The notes under the pieces were generated by a model that saw nothing but the letters and a program-made list of their open reading frames with translations, was not told where the DNA came from and did not search any database. A stretch of DNA of 64,000 nt, taken from NCBI GenBank assembly GCA_900472295.1, contig UCIA01000019.1, forward strand, positions 1-64,000, read 5' to 3'. The stretch's first letter is position 1, and every line of letters starts with the position of its first letter. The DNA is from Hyphomicrobiales bacterium (lineage in GTDB: Bacteria; Pseudomonadota; Alphaproteobacteria; Rhizobiales; Rhizobiaceae). This document shows positions 28,818-39,866 of the stretch, in pieces. The translations under genes were made by a program, and so were the position numbers.

Positions 28818-29309
28818 CTAAAAACCGTTGATCGAGGAAGGCGAGACGCGCCGGTAGACGCCGCTCACCATGTCTTGCCAGCCATCTTTGCCGGCAGGTT
28901 TGAAATGCAGTCGCATGCGGTAGGCATCGGCAGTGTCGAAATTATAGGTCACGCGTGCAGCGCCGCGCGGCGACGAGCGCTCCAGAGTGAGCTCGTCGCC
29001 GTTCCATGTGCCTGTCGCCGGCGACACCGGCACAAAGCCCATGGAATCGAACTGATGCATGGTGACGACGCTGTTTGGCTGATCGAAGCCGAACACTGAG
29101 TGCGAGCCGAACGAGACCGTGCCGTCGCGGCGCTGGCGATAGCGCTGCACCACGAACAGGCCGCCGAACTGTGCCTCTGCCAGCACCTCCGACGTCGCCG
29201 GTCCGCCATCGGCCCATTGCGTCTCCGCCACCTCTTCCTCGCCGCGCCACGCGCCGACCAGCGCCTGCAGGCGCTGGTGATCGGCCGAGAGCGAGGAGAA
29301 CGCGTTCAT
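28818..29309 (-). CDS. DUF1579-family protein
   Basis: A 163-aa protein with the DUF1579-type beta pattern: an N-terminal LVGAWRGEEEV, then a repeated strand series with FGGLFVVQRYRQ, SVFGFDQPNS, MHQFDSMGFV and GTWNGDELTLERSSP. Such proteins are thought to be lipocalin-like barrels, but the ligand is unknown. It starts three bases after the cupin stop and ends 12 bases before sucD, so it must be co-transcribed with the suc genes. Confidence 0.75.
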   Translation of the reverse strand: MNAFSSLSADHQRLQALVGAWRGEEEVAETQWADGGPATSEVLAEAQFGGLFVVQRYRQRRDGTVSFGSHSVFGFDQPNSVVTMHQFDSMGFVPVSPATGTWNGDELTLERSSPRGAARVTYNFDTADAYRMRLHFKPAGKDGWQDMVSGVYRRVSPSSINGF

Positions 29310-29312
29310 GGG

Positions 29313-29684
29313 TCAGAGCCGCTTCAAATCGGAGACGGTGAGGTCGCTCTTGGCATTGCCGGTGTTGAGCGTCGTTGCCGGCTCGAACATCAGCACCACC
29401 GGCTCGGCGGTCAGCGACCGCGGCCGGTGCTCGACACCCCTTGGCACGACGATGAAATCGCCCTCGCCGAGTTCGACCGGACCGTCACGGAAATCGATGG
29501 CGATGCGTCCGCGCAGGACCAGGAAGGCTTCATCCTCATTGTCATGCGCGTGCCAGTCGAAGACCTCGCCGAACTTGGCGACCTTGGCCTGGCTGTCATT
29601 GACGTCGCCGGCAATATGCGGATCGAAGACCTTCTTGATCTTCTGGTCCGCCGCCTCGACGAGGTTTATCTTGCGCGGAGGCAT
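29313..29684 (-). CDS. Single-domain cupin protein
   Basis: A 123-aa small beta barrel. Cupin motif 1 reads [20 protein letters not shown] near residues 42-61, with the two His and the Glu that bind metal. Motif 2, [19 protein letters not shown] near 70-88, supplies the last His. The fold can bind sugars or act as a small isomerase or dioxygenase; the role here is unknown. It starts only four bases after the sucC stop, so it is expressed with sucC. Confidence 0.85.
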   Translation of the reverse strand: MPPRKINLVEAADQKIKKVFDPHIAGDVNDSQAKVAKFGEVFDWHAHDNEDEAFLVLRGRIAIDFRDGPVELGEGDFIVVPRGVEHRPRSLTAEPVVLMFEPATTLNTGNAKSDLTVSDLKRL

Positions 29685-29688
29685 CCGC

Positions 29689-30882
<1,194 letters not shown>

Positions 30883-30916
30883 CTGGATGGTCTCCGGATC
30901 GGCTGCTTTTGGGGGA

Positions 30917-31918
<1,002 letters not shown>

Positions 31919-32021
31919 TCAAATCTCTGGCGATCTGGTTGACGGCGTCGAGGAAGAGGCCGGAATGCTGTGGTCTCAGCGAGATTTCGCCGCATCCAGT
32001 AGCCCCGGTGGGAAATATATT

Positions 32022-32084
32022 CAATCGATTATTTTCGAGTGAATAATTTCAATCGGTTAGAAACGTTTTGATTTACGTAAACGT
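32022..32084. promoter_or_regulatory. AT-rich control region upstream of mdh with repeats
   Basis: In otherwise GC-rich DNA this stretch between divergent genes is AT-rich. It contains CAATCG twice, 28 bases apart (32022-32027 and 32050-32055). It also holds a perfect ten-base palindrome TTTACGTAAA (32072-32081) inside a longer inverted pair ACGTTTT/AAACGT. It is likely to hold the mdh operon promoter and a regulator site; no known consensus could be assigned. Confidence 0.4.
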
Positions 32085-32119
32085 CAAAGTTTGTAAGCCG
32101 ACTTGAGAGGTTTTACACA

Positions 32120-32548
32120 ATGGCCGTGGAAATCAGAAGACTATATGCGGGAGATGACGCCGTTGTGAAGCGTATCGCCGAAGACGTGTTCGACGAGCCG
32201 GTACGGGCCGACAGGCTGTCCGCCTATCTCGCCTCGCCGGGTCATTTCATGATTGTCGCTCTGGCTGGTGGCATCGTCGTTGGCCAGTGCGCCGCCGTCA
32301 TCCACCGCCATCCCGACAAGGTAACCGAACTCTACATCGACGAAGTCGGTGTTTCGCCGGCCTACCAGCGCCAGGGCATTGCGCGAAGAATGCTCGACGC
32401 GATGTTCGCGCTCGGCAGGGAGCATGGCTGCGGCGAGGCCTGGGTCGGCACCGAGCCGGACAATGTTCCAGCGCGGGCGCTTTATGAATCGCGCACGGAG
32501 GCGCATGGGGCGGCGGAGACGTTTGTGATGTATTTGTATGAGCTGTAG
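32120..32548 (+). CDS. GNAT-family N-acetyltransferase
   Basis: A 142-aa acetyltransferase of the GNAT fold. The acetyl-CoA loop is VSPAYQRQGIARRML near residues 78-92, preceded by the strand ELYIDEVGV. The C-terminal part, EAWVGTEPDNVPARALYES, is like aminoglycoside 3-N-acetyltransferases of this group. The acceptor is unknown. GAGG stands nine bases ahead of the ATG. It stands alone, divergent from mdh. Confidence 0.88.
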   Translation: MAVEIRRLYAGDDAVVKRIAEDVFDEPVRADRLSAYLASPGHFMIVALAGGIVVGQCAAVIHRHPDKVTELYIDEVGVSPAYQRQGIARRMLDAMFALGREHGCGEAWVGTEPDNVPARALYESRTEAHGAAETFVMYLYEL

Positions 32549-32565
32549 CGAGCCTGCGAGCCCCT

Positions 32566-32788
32566 ACCTTCGTCATCCTAGGGCGAAGCAAGGAGCGAAG
32601 CGACGCGGTGCAGACCCTGGGATCCATTCCGTGACTTAAGCCCTGGAATGCCGCTGTGCAGAACGCTTTTCGCCGATCCGCCACGCCCCACCAATCGTAA
32701 CATCCGCCGCTGCGACGCTCGCAAGTCGCGGCATGGATCCTAGGGTCTGCACTCCGCTTCGCGTCGCTTCGCCCTAGGATGACGAAGG
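32566..32788. repeat. Inverted repeat element, family C, copy 1 (overlaps the end of zapE)
   Basis: Left end CTTCGTCATCCTAGGGCGAAG and right end CTTCGCCCTAGGATGACGAAG are exact inverted copies. Inner arms include GTGCAGACCCTGGGATCCAT and a matching inverted ATGGATCCTAGGGTCTGCA. Copies are at 43280-43341 and 51388-51622. The right arm supplies the last codons and stop of zapE. Confidence 0.85.
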
Positions 32789-33982
32789 CGCGGTAGTCTC
32801 CACCTGCTTCGCCTCGACTGCCTTCTGCCGTTCCGCCCAATCCTCCAGCCAGTCACGACTCTGCATCTCGATCAGCCGCGACGCCGTGCGCTCGAATTCG
32901 AACACCTCGTTGCCGCGCTTGGCCGTATAGAGGTGTTGCACCGCCGCCTCGGCGCTCACCACCAGCCGCGTGTGATGATCGTAGAGCGTGTCGATCAGCA
33001 GGATAAAGCGCTTGGCCTCGTTGCGCTTGCCTTCGCCCAGTACCGGCACGTGGTCGATGAAAACGGTCGAGAAACGGCCGGCAATGGCCAGGAAATCGCG
33101 CGCGCCGAGCGGTTTTTCGCAAAGATCGGCAAAGGAAAACCGCGCAGCATTGCCCGCGGCGGCGGGCACGAGCACTTGCCGGCCCTTCAGCGCCAGCGAT
33201 GTTGCGGCCGTCGGTGCGCCGCGCGTCATCGCTTTCCAGGCCTCGTCGAGCGCACGGTCGGCTTCGGCATCCGCAGGGGTGACGTAGACCGGCGTGCGGG
33301 CGAGTTTTTCCAGCCGGTAGTCCTTGTCGGCATCGAGCGTCAGCACCTGCGCGTGGCGCTCGAGAATGCTTACAAATGGCAGGAAGAGCTGGCGGTTCAG
33401 CCCGTCACGATAAAGATTTTCGGGCGCGACATTGGAGGTGGCGACCAGCACCACGCCATTTGCAAACAGCCCAGAAAACAGCCGCGACAGGATCATCGCA
33501 TCGGCAATGTCGGTGACGGAAAACTCGTCGAAGCACAGCACCCAGGCCTGCTCGGCAAGCTGACGCGCCACCGGCGGAATCGGATCGTCCTCCTTGACGG
33601 TGCCATCCTTACGCGCCTGCCGGTGCTTCTGGATGCGGTCCTGCACATCGGCCATGAAGTCGTTGAAATGGACGCGGCGCTTGCGCCGGACCGGCAGCAG
33701 CTCGAAGAACATGTCCATCAGCATGGTCTTGCCGCGGCCGACGCCGCCATGGATGTAGAGGCCCTTGACGATTTCCCGCGTCTCGCGCTTGCGGGCAAAC
33801 AGCCAGCCGAGCGCGCTCGACTTGTGCGCCAGCCGCTTGACCGAGATCTCCTCGGTCAGCCGGTCGAGCGCGACAACGATGCGCTCCTGCGCCGGATCGC
33901 GCTCGATGGCGCCGGTGGTGACCAGATGGTCGTAGCGCTGCCTGACGGTCGCATGAGTCTGGAGGCCGTCACGCAGATGCAT
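32774..33982 (-). CDS. zapE: Cell division protein ZapE (AFG1-like ATPase)
   Basis: A 402-aa P-loop ATPase. Walker A is GGVGRGKTMLMDMFF near residues 79-93, Walker B is WVLCFDEFSVTDIADAM near 147-163, and a sensor segment follows in LVATSNVAPENLYRDGL. ZapE helps Z-ring constriction at the membrane, and the related AFG1 acts in mitochondrial protein quality control. The C-terminal tail ends TTAPSSS. The last few codons and stop come from the flanking family C repeat, so this end may differ from relatives. Confidence 0.95.
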   Translation of the reverse strand: MHLRDGLQTHATVRQRYDHLVTTGAIERDPAQERIVVALDRLTEEISVKRLAHKSSALGWLFARKRETREIVKGLYIHGGVGRGKTMLMDMFFELLPVRRKRRVHFNDFMADVQDRIQKHRQARKDGTVKEDDPIPPVARQLAEQAWVLCFDEFSVTDIADAMILSRLFSGLFANGVVLVATSNVAPENLYRDGLNRQLFLPFVSILERHAQVLTLDADKDYRLEKLARTPVYVTPADAEADRALDEAWKAMTRGAPTAATSLALKGRQVLVPAAAGNAARFSFADLCEKPLGARDFLAIAGRFSTVFIDHVPVLGEGKRNEAKRFILLIDTLYDHHTRLVVSAEAAVQHLYTAKRGNEVFEFERTASRLIEMQSRDWLEDWAERQKAVEAKQVETTAPSSS

Positions 33983-34000
33983 CGGTCACGTCGCTGTCAA

Positions 34001-34046
34001 AGCAACCCCGGGAAAGTGGTTCTCCCCGGGACTTGCGTAAAAACAA
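34001..34046. repeat. Short palindromic repeat, family E, copy 2
   Basis: AGCAACCCCGGGAAAGTGG and TTCTCCCCGGGACTTGCG form an inverted pair around a short loop, followed by TAAAAACAA. The form is close to 6258-6312. It lies between omp19 and zapE. Confidence 0.6.
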
Positions 34047-34057
34047 TTAGAGGCGAC

Positions 34058-34594
34058 CTACCTTGTAAGCGAAATCGGCAGACCGTTGGAAGTCTGGCCG
34101 TCGAATTTCGAGCCGCCCGAGGAATAGAGCCGCGCCAACGTGCCGCCATTCTCGTCATAAAGCGTCAGCTGCTTGCCGGCGACGTTCCAGGATTTGATGC
34201 CATCGATCGGCGGCGGGCAATGCAGCGGCCCCGCGCGGAAGCCGGCGCCGAATTTGGTCTGCGGCGTTGCCACCTTGCAGCTCTGTCCCGACACGCTGGC
34301 GTTCCAGACACCGGCGACGCTGGCCGCGGTGAGGTCTGAGGCGCCGGCCGGCGCCGATCCGTCCGGCGGCAGCGAAGCGACCTGGGCGCCCGCGGGTGCG
34401 GTCGGGAATTGCGACGGGTCGGTGGTGCCGGGCGCTGCCGGCGGCGGCAGCTGGCTTCCGCTCACCGTGCCGGCGGGCGCCGGCTGCAGCGGAGCGGGCT
34501 GGTCATCCATCGATGAAAAACGCGAGGTCGAACAGCCGCTCGCAACGAGCGCTGCCAGCGATACGGCCATCAGACCGCTTCTCGAAAAAGTCAT
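34058..34594 (-). CDS. Omp19-like lipoprotein (AprI/Inh protease inhibitor family)
   Basis: A 178-aa outer-membrane lipoprotein. The signal peptide ends in the lipobox LVASGC near residue 21. A Pro/Ala-rich linker covers about 30-85. The C-terminal barrel has VAGVWNASVSGQSCKVATPQ and FRAGPLHCPPP, whose two Cys can pair, and ends LYSSGGSKFDGQTSNG. From memory this closely matches Brucella Omp19, which inhibits proteases and aids survival in hosts. GGAGG precedes the ATG. Confidence 0.88.
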   Translation of the reverse strand: MTFSRSGLMAVSLAALVASGCSTSRFSSMDDQPAPLQPAPAGTVSGSQLPPPAAPGTTDPSQFPTAPAGAQVASLPPDGSAPAGASDLTAASVAGVWNASVSGQSCKVATPQTKFGAGFRAGPLHCPPPIDGIKSWNVAGKQLTLYDENGGTLARLYSSGGSKFDGQTSNGLPISLTR

Positions 34595-34762
34595 TTCAAC
34601 CTCCGTCGGATCGGGCTGGGGGAAGCCGTCCGCACACTCTCACCCTCACCAAGATGGAGAAGGTGGCGAAATTTCAACCCGATATGGTTAAAATAGGGTT
34701 TGCACCACGAATTGTTGCAAATTTATCGCAAAATAGCTGACGGACGAGGGCGCGGCTTCGCG

Positions 34763-36187
34763 CTAGCGAGGCTCGAACCGGTAGATCGGCTGCGAAAGCG
34801 GCACCGGAGCCCGCAGCAGGTCGGCGCATCGGCGGTCCAAAGCGAGCGCCAGATTGTGAGCCTGCAGCATCGCCTTCTTCCAGTCGGTGGCCATCTTCAG
34901 CGAGGCCAATGCATCCGCGGGGCGGTCGGCGGCGACCATGAGCTCTGCCGCGACGAGGCGATCTTCCGGCGCCATGGTTTCGCCGGCCTTCAGCTTGACC
35001 GCCAATCCGACCCACCGTTCCCAGGGGAAGGCCGCGGTGAGCTGTTTCGGCCGAGGTGGCGGTTCGGCGCCATTGCCTCGCATGAACGGGGCCAACGTCA
35101 ACCGCGCCAACGCTCTGTCGACGAACTCCGCCGTTTCGCCTTGCATTTCCGCGACCCTGAAGTTCGCCAGAAGGCTTTCCCGGCCCGCTTGAGTGAAAAT
35201 GTAGTCGAGCCCTTGAACCATCAATCCGATCAGGGCGTCAGGGTCGTTGACGGGATCCAGCTGCTTTGCCGAAATGCGCGCATTGATCCCGGCGGCAACC
35301 ACAGTGCCGACGCGCAAGTCACCACTGTGGTTCACCGACATCAGCAGTATCTCAGCTACAGGAGGATAGTTCGCCAGTTGCCCGATCGCCCGCTGAACCG
35401 GGCCCAGATCGCTGTTGCGGTCAAGGGCCTGCACCTCCTCTGGCTGTCTGGAAATATCGAAGGAAGGGCGGAAATAGGCTAAGTTAAGGGCATTACGGAT
35501 AAACCCCGTGCGACGGCTCTTGTCGGGTCGCACTGTGGGCGGAAGCCGATCGAGGTAGGCGACATAGTCGGACAGATCGTCCTTGACCGCCCGCATCTCG
35601 AGAGCCAGCGTCCAAACGCCTGCATCTTCGGCCCTTTTGGCGAGCCGCGACTTTGCCTCGTCATCGAGATCGGACAGCGCCTGGGCGATGCCTTTGGCGG
35701 CCTGCGATGCCTGGCCAGGATCCGACGTCTGCAGGCGCCCCAGTTCGCCCAGCAGCCAGTCACCATCATCCTCGATGACAAGCGCACGCAAGGTAGATTG
35801 ACCAAGCTGTGGCACAACCGACTTCGCGTTGGGCGGCGGTTGCATGGCGGCAATCATCGCCGCCCGATCCGGCGTTTTTGCATAGGCAAGCCTGAGGTCG
35901 ACGATGCGCTGGGGCGGATGGCTGCGCTTTTCCAGATCGGCCAGCAGCGCTGAGCCTTTGGTATAGCCGAGGCCGCCATAGCGTATCTTCAGATAGGCAG
36001 CGTCGTCGCCATAACGGTCGCGCCAGAAGTTCGGAAATGTTGCCGGTTCGGCAAGCAGGAAATCGCCTGCATCCAGAATGGTTGGCGCGTGGGTGCAGGT
36101 GCTGGGCTCTGTCTGCGCGGCGGCCGCCGACGACGTCGGCGCAATCCCCAAGATCGCCGCTATGACTGCAAGAACTTGCCAACGCAT
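34763..36187 (-). CDS. Large secreted alpha-helical protein of unknown function
   Basis: A 474-aa protein with a signal peptide (residues about 1-24, cut near SSAAAA). The mature part is mainly helical: repeated Ala/Leu-rich amphipathic segments with Asp, Arg and Gln, which suggest a solenoid such as a tetratricopeptide-like array, but no repeat is strong enough to name. I do not recognise the family. The start is the ATG at 36187 with GGAGGG nearby; an ATG at 36211 is possible. It is divergent from the MBL-fold gene. Confidence 0.7.
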   Translation of the reverse strand: MRWQVLAVIAAILGIAPTSSAAAAQTEPSTCTHAPTILDAGDFLLAEPATFPNFWRDRYGDDAAYLKIRYGGLGYTKGSALLADLEKRSHPPQRIVDLRLAYAKTPDRAAMIAAMQPPPNAKSVVPQLGQSTLRALVIEDDGDWLLGELGRLQTSDPGQASQAAKGIAQALSDLDDEAKSRLAKRAEDAGVWTLALEMRAVKDDLSDYVAYLDRLPPTVRPDKSRRTGFIRNALNLAYFRPSFDISRQPEEVQALDRNSDLGPVQRAIGQLANYPPVAEILLMSVNHSGDLRVGTVVAAGINARISAKQLDPVNDPDALIGLMVQGLDYIFTQAGRESLLANFRVAEMQGETAEFVDRALARLTLAPFMRGNGAEPPPRPKQLTAAFPWERWVGLAVKLKAGETMAPEDRLVAAELMVAADRPADALASLKMATDWKKAMLQAHNLALALDRRCADLLRAPVPLSQPIYRFEPR

Positions 36188-36347
36188 GGGAGGCCCTCCG
36201 TTCTGCTGCATGATCGTACACCGGAAATCATCGCCCGCACCAGCGTCCGGCATTTTTGGCCGAGACAGGCATCCGCCCGCCAAATGCTTGCGCCGCAGGA
36301 CCTCGTCCCTATTTAGCAAGGACAGAAACCTGCCGGAGCAGAAAACC

Positions 36348-37358
36348 TTGGCCGCGAGAAAGAGAGCTGCCAACCGCTATTACAGCGGCCCGCCCAGCGA
36401 TCATTTCGACGGCACTCTGTTCTTCAACCCCGATGGCCAGATGCCCGGCCGCTTCACCGATCTGCTCAAATGGCAGCTGAGCGGCCAGCGTTCGAAATGG
36501 CCGGCAGCCAATCCGAGCCCGTTTGAACCAACGGAACCGGCGCCACGCGTCGACGGCGGCGGGCTGCGTCTGACCATGGTCGGCCATTCGACGCTGCTGA
36601 TCCAGACCGCCGGCCTCAACATCCTGACCGACCCGGTATGGTCGCCGCGCGTCTCGCCGCTGTCCTTTGCCGGACCCAGGCGCGTCAATCCGCCGGGCAT
36701 CGCCTTTTCCCAATTGCCGCCGATCGACCTGGTGCTGGTCAGCCACAACCACTACGATCATCTCGACCTCGCCACGCTCAAGCGGCTGAAGGCGAAGCAT
36801 GATCCGCAAGTGCTGACGCCACTCGGCAATGACGCCATCATCAATGCTGCCGTACCCAGCATGCGGCTGACCGCGCATGACTGGGGCGAGCGCATCGAGA
36901 TCGCCAAGGACATCGCCATCCATGTCGAGCCGGTGCATCACTGGTCGGCGCGCGGCGCACGCGACCGCCGCATGGCGCTGTGGGCCGGCTTCGTGGTCGA
37001 AACCCCTGATGGAAATATCTATTTCGCCGGCGATACCGGCTTCCATGGCGGCGCCAACTACCGGCTGATGGCTGAGAAGCATGGCGGCTTTCGCCTCGCC
37101 ATCCTGCCGATCGGCGCCTATGAGCCGCGCTGGTTCATGGCGCCGCAGCACCAGAATCCGGAGGAGGCGGTGCAAGGCATGCAGCTCGCCAACGCGGCTC
37201 ACGCCGCCGGCTGCCACTGGGGCACCTTCCGGCTCACCGACGAACCGATCGACGAGCCAGCCCAAAGGCTGGCCGAGGCGCTTGAGGCGCAAGGCGTGCC
37301 GCAGGAGAGGTTCCGTGCCCTGCGGCCGGGCGAGATCTGGGACGTGCCGAGCGCCTAG
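36348..37358 (+). CDS. MBL-fold metallo-hydrolase (NAPE-PLD/UlaG-like)
   Basis: A 336-aa metallo-beta-lactamase-fold protein. The N-terminal part has FDGTLFFNPDG and then MVGHSTLLIQTAGLNILTDP. The metal motif HxHxDH reads SHNHYDHLDL near residues 130-139. More ligands are in VHHWSARG and in FAGDTGFHGG, and the tail has LPIGAYEPRWFM. This pattern is that of the NAPE-PLD-like phosphodiesterases. The TTG at 36348 follows GGAG by nine bases and matches where conservation begins; longer frames upstream run antisense into the divergent gene. Confidence 0.85.
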   Translation: MAARKRAANRYYSGPPSDHFDGTLFFNPDGQMPGRFTDLLKWQLSGQRSKWPAANPSPFEPTEPAPRVDGGGLRLTMVGHSTLLIQTAGLNILTDPVWSPRVSPLSFAGPRRVNPPGIAFSQLPPIDLVLVSHNHYDHLDLATLKRLKAKHDPQVLTPLGNDAIINAAVPSMRLTAHDWGERIEIAKDIAIHVEPVHHWSARGARDRRMALWAGFVVETPDGNIYFAGDTGFHGGANYRLMAEKHGGFRLAILPIGAYEPRWFMAPQHQNPEEAVQGMQLANAAHAAGCHWGTFRLTDEPIDEPAQRLAEALEAQGVPQERFRALRPGEIWDVPSA

Positions 37359-37421
37359 GGAAGGAACCCAACTTGCCGAAACGCGTTGTTTGCGCAACGC
37401 AATTTTGCCCGGAGCCTTGCC

Positions 37422-37583
37422 ATGATCAAATGGATCATCATTCTTCTGATCGTTGCGGCCGCCGCTAGCCTGCTCGGCATGCCGGCGCTGGCGGGAGCCG
37501 CCGCCACCGGCGCACGCGTCCTCATCGGCATCGTTCTCGTCATCTTCCTGCTGATCGTGCTCGGCGTTTTCGCAATAACCTAG
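37422..37583 (+). CDS. DUF1328-family small membrane protein
   Basis: A 53-aa protein with two hydrophobic helices (residues about 2-22 and 33-51) separated by a Gly/Ala-rich GMPALAGAAATGAR stretch. This is the YtjA/DUF1328 pattern. The function is unknown. GGAG stands seven bases ahead of the ATG. It stands between the MBL-fold gene and dapF in the same orientation. Confidence 0.8.
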   Translation: MIKWIIILLIVAAAASLLGMPALAGAAATGARVLIGIVLVIFLLIVLGVFAIT

Positions 37584-37655
37584 ACGCAGCTCACACTGGT
37601 AATTCCCGCCCGTTTCCGCCATATACCGGCGAAACGGACAGGAATTCCCTGAGAC

Positions 37656-38540
37656 ATGGCAGGCACTGCCCCCTTCGCCAAGATGAACGGCATCGGCAAC
37701 GAGATCATCGTTGCCGATATGCGCGGCCGTGCCGACAAGGTCACGCCGGCGTCGGCCGTGGCGCTGAACGCCGATGCGGCGACCAGATTCGACCAGATCA
37801 TGGCCATCCACGATGCGCGCACGCCTGGCACCGCGTTTTACATCGACATATTGAATTCCGACGGCTCGGGCGCGCAGGCCTGCGGCAACGGTATGCGCTG
37901 CGTCGTCCAGGCGCTGGCGGCTGAGACCGGCCAGAAGACTTTCACCTTCGAGACCCGCGCCGGCATACTCAACGCCGTCGAGCATGCCGACGGCACCATC
38001 TCGGTCGACATGGGCACGCCGCGCTTCGGCTGGCAGGACATTCCGCTGGCCGAGGAATTCCGCGACACCCGCATGATCGAGCTGCAGATCGGCCCGATCG
38101 ACGCGCCGGTGCTGCATTCGCCCTCGGCTCTCTCGATGGGCAATCCGCACGCCATCTTCTGGGTCGACAACGATGTCTGGTCCTATGAGCTCGAGCGCTT
38201 CGGCCCGCTGCTCGAAAACCACCCGATCTTCCCCGAGCGCGCCAACATCACCATCGCCCAGGTGACGTCGCCGGAGACGATGATCATCCGCACCTGGGAG
38301 CGCGGGGCCGGCCTGACCAAGGCCTGCGGGTCGGCCGCTTGCGCTGCGGTAGTCGCAGCCGCCCGCACTAGGCGTACCGGCCGCAGCGTTACGCTGATGA
38401 CGCCGGGCGGCGGCTCGCTGCATGTCGAATGGCGCGACGACGATCACGTCATCCTGACCGGCGCTGCCGAATGGGAATTTTCCGGCAGCTTCGATCCGTC
38501 GACCGGCACATGGGCCCGCGACACCGAAAGCGCGGCCTGA
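37656..38540 (+). CDS. dapF: Diaminopimelate epimerase
   Basis: A 294-aa enzyme that turns LL-diaminopimelate into the meso form for lysine and peptidoglycan. The start [13 protein letters not shown] is typical. The two catalytic cysteines are in [13 protein letters not shown] near residue 75 and in [14 protein letters not shown] near 223. The stop overlaps the mtaB start (TGATG), so the two are co-translated. dapF-mtaB-ftsY is a common order in Rhizobiales. Confidence 0.97.
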   Translation: MAGTAPFAKMNGIGNEIIVADMRGRADKVTPASAVALNADAATRFDQIMAIHDARTPGTAFYIDILNSDGSGAQACGNGMRCVVQALAAETGQKTFTFETRAGILNAVEHADGTISVDMGTPRFGWQDIPLAEEFRDTRMIELQIGPIDAPVLHSPSALSMGNPHAIFWVDNDVWSYELERFGPLLENHPIFPERANITIAQVTSPETMIIRTWERGAGLTKACGSAACAAVVAAARTRRTGRSVTLMTPGGGSLHVEWRDDDHVILTGAAEWEFSGSFDPSTGTWARDTESAA

Positions 38541-39853
38541 TGTCTGCGCTTGAAAAAGGCCCCATCTCCAGCAGTATCGACGTCGTCACCTTCGGCTGCC
38601 GTCTCAACACCTATGAATCCGAAGTGATGCGCCGCGAAGCCGAGAGCGCCGGCCTCGGCGCACTCAAGGGCGGCGCCATCATCTTCAACACTTGCGCCGT
38701 CACCTCGGAAGCGGTGCGCCAGGCCAAGCAGTCGATCCGCAAAGCCCGCCGCGAAAACCCGGCGGCGCGCATCATCGTCACCGGCTGCGCGGCGCAGACC
38801 GAACCGCAGAATTTTGCCGCCATGGACGAGGTCGACCTCGTGCTCGGCAATGAGGAGAAGCTCAAGGCCAACTCCTACCGCGCACTGCCGGATTTCGGCG
38901 TCAACGACACCGAGAAGGCGCGCGTCAACGACATCTTTTCCGTGCGTGAGACCGCTGGCCACATGGTCGACGCCATCGAGGGCAGGGCGCGCGCTTTCGT
39001 CCAGGTGCAGAATGGCTGCGACCATCGCTGCACCTTCTGCATCATCCCTTACGGCCGCGGCAATTCGCGCTCGGTGCCGATGGGCGCCGTGGTCGAGCAG
39101 GTCAAGAGGCTGGCCGGCAACGGCTATGCCGAGATCGTGCTGACCGGCGTCGACATGACCTCTTTCGGCGCCGACCTGCCGGGCGCGCCAAAGCTTGGCA
39201 AACTGGTGAAGACCATCCTCAGGCAGGTACCCGACGTAAAACGCCTGCGGCTATCCTCCATCGATTCCATCGAGGCCGACGACGATCTGCTCGACGCCAT
39301 CGCCACCGAGCCCAGGCTGATGCCGCATCTGCATCTGTCGCTGCAATCGGGCGACGACATGATCTTGAAGCGCATGAAGCGCAGGCATCTGCGCGACCAG
39401 TCGATCCGCTTCTGCGAGGATGTGCGCAAGCTGCGCCCTGGTATCGTCTTCGGCGCCGACATCATTGCCGGCTTCCCGACCGAGACCGAGGATATGTTCG
39501 AGAATTCGATAAAGATCGTCGAGGAGTGCGGGCTGACGCATCTGCACGTCTTCCCGTTTTCGCCGCGCGAAGGCACGCCCGCCGCCCGCATGCCGCAGGT
39601 CCGCCGCGAACTGGTCAAGCAGCGCGCTGCAAGGTTGCGTGCCGCCGGCGAGGCCGCCTACCGCCGTCATCTCGCATCGCTTCCCGGAACGCGTCAGTCG
39701 ATCCTGATCGAGCGCGACGGCCTCGGCCGCACCGAGGGATTCACGCTCGCCGCGCTCGGCACGGGCGCGCCGGGTGAAATCGTCGAGGCAGATATAATCG
39801 GCCATGACGGCGCGCGCCTGATGGCAGCCCCGCTCACCGCCCGCGCCGCCTGA
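38540..39853 (+). CDS. mtaB: tRNA t6A37 methylthiotransferase
   Basis: A 437-aa radical SAM enzyme that adds a methylthio group to t6A at position 37 of tRNAs reading ANN codons. The N-terminal MTTase domain has VTFGCRLNTYESEVM near residues 14-28 and further Cys in FNTCAV and TGCAAQT. The radical SAM motif CDHRCTFCIIPYGRG is near 155-170. A TRAM-like tail ends the protein. The start is fixed by the TGATG overlap with dapF. Confidence 0.95.
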   Translation: MSALEKGPISSSIDVVTFGCRLNTYESEVMRREAESAGLGALKGGAIIFNTCAVTSEAVRQAKQSIRKARRENPAARIIVTGCAAQTEPQNFAAMDEVDLVLGNEEKLKANSYRALPDFGVNDTEKARVNDIFSVRETAGHMVDAIEGRARAFVQVQNGCDHRCTFCIIPYGRGNSRSVPMGAVVEQVKRLAGNGYAEIVLTGVDMTSFGADLPGAPKLGKLVKTILRQVPDVKRLRLSSIDSIEADDDLLDAIATEPRLMPHLHLSLQSGDDMILKRMKRRHLRDQSIRFCEDVRKLRPGIVFGADIIAGFPTETEDMFENSIKIVEECGLTHLHVFPFSPREGTPAARMPQVRRELVKQRAARLRAAGEAAYRRHLASLPGTRQSILIERDGLGRTEGFTLAALGTGAPGEIVEADIIGHDGARLMAAPLTARAA

Positions 39854-39866
39854 GGACGATTGAAGC

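Noticed and set aside
32566..32788. Insertion sequence
   Set aside because: There are inverted ends but no transposase reading frame and only about 220 bases; better called a palindromic repeat.
36309..38447. 712-codon minus-strand reading frame opposite the MBL-fold gene and dapF
   Set aside because: It is antisense to two well-supported genes and has the biased composition of a shadow frame in GC-rich DNA.
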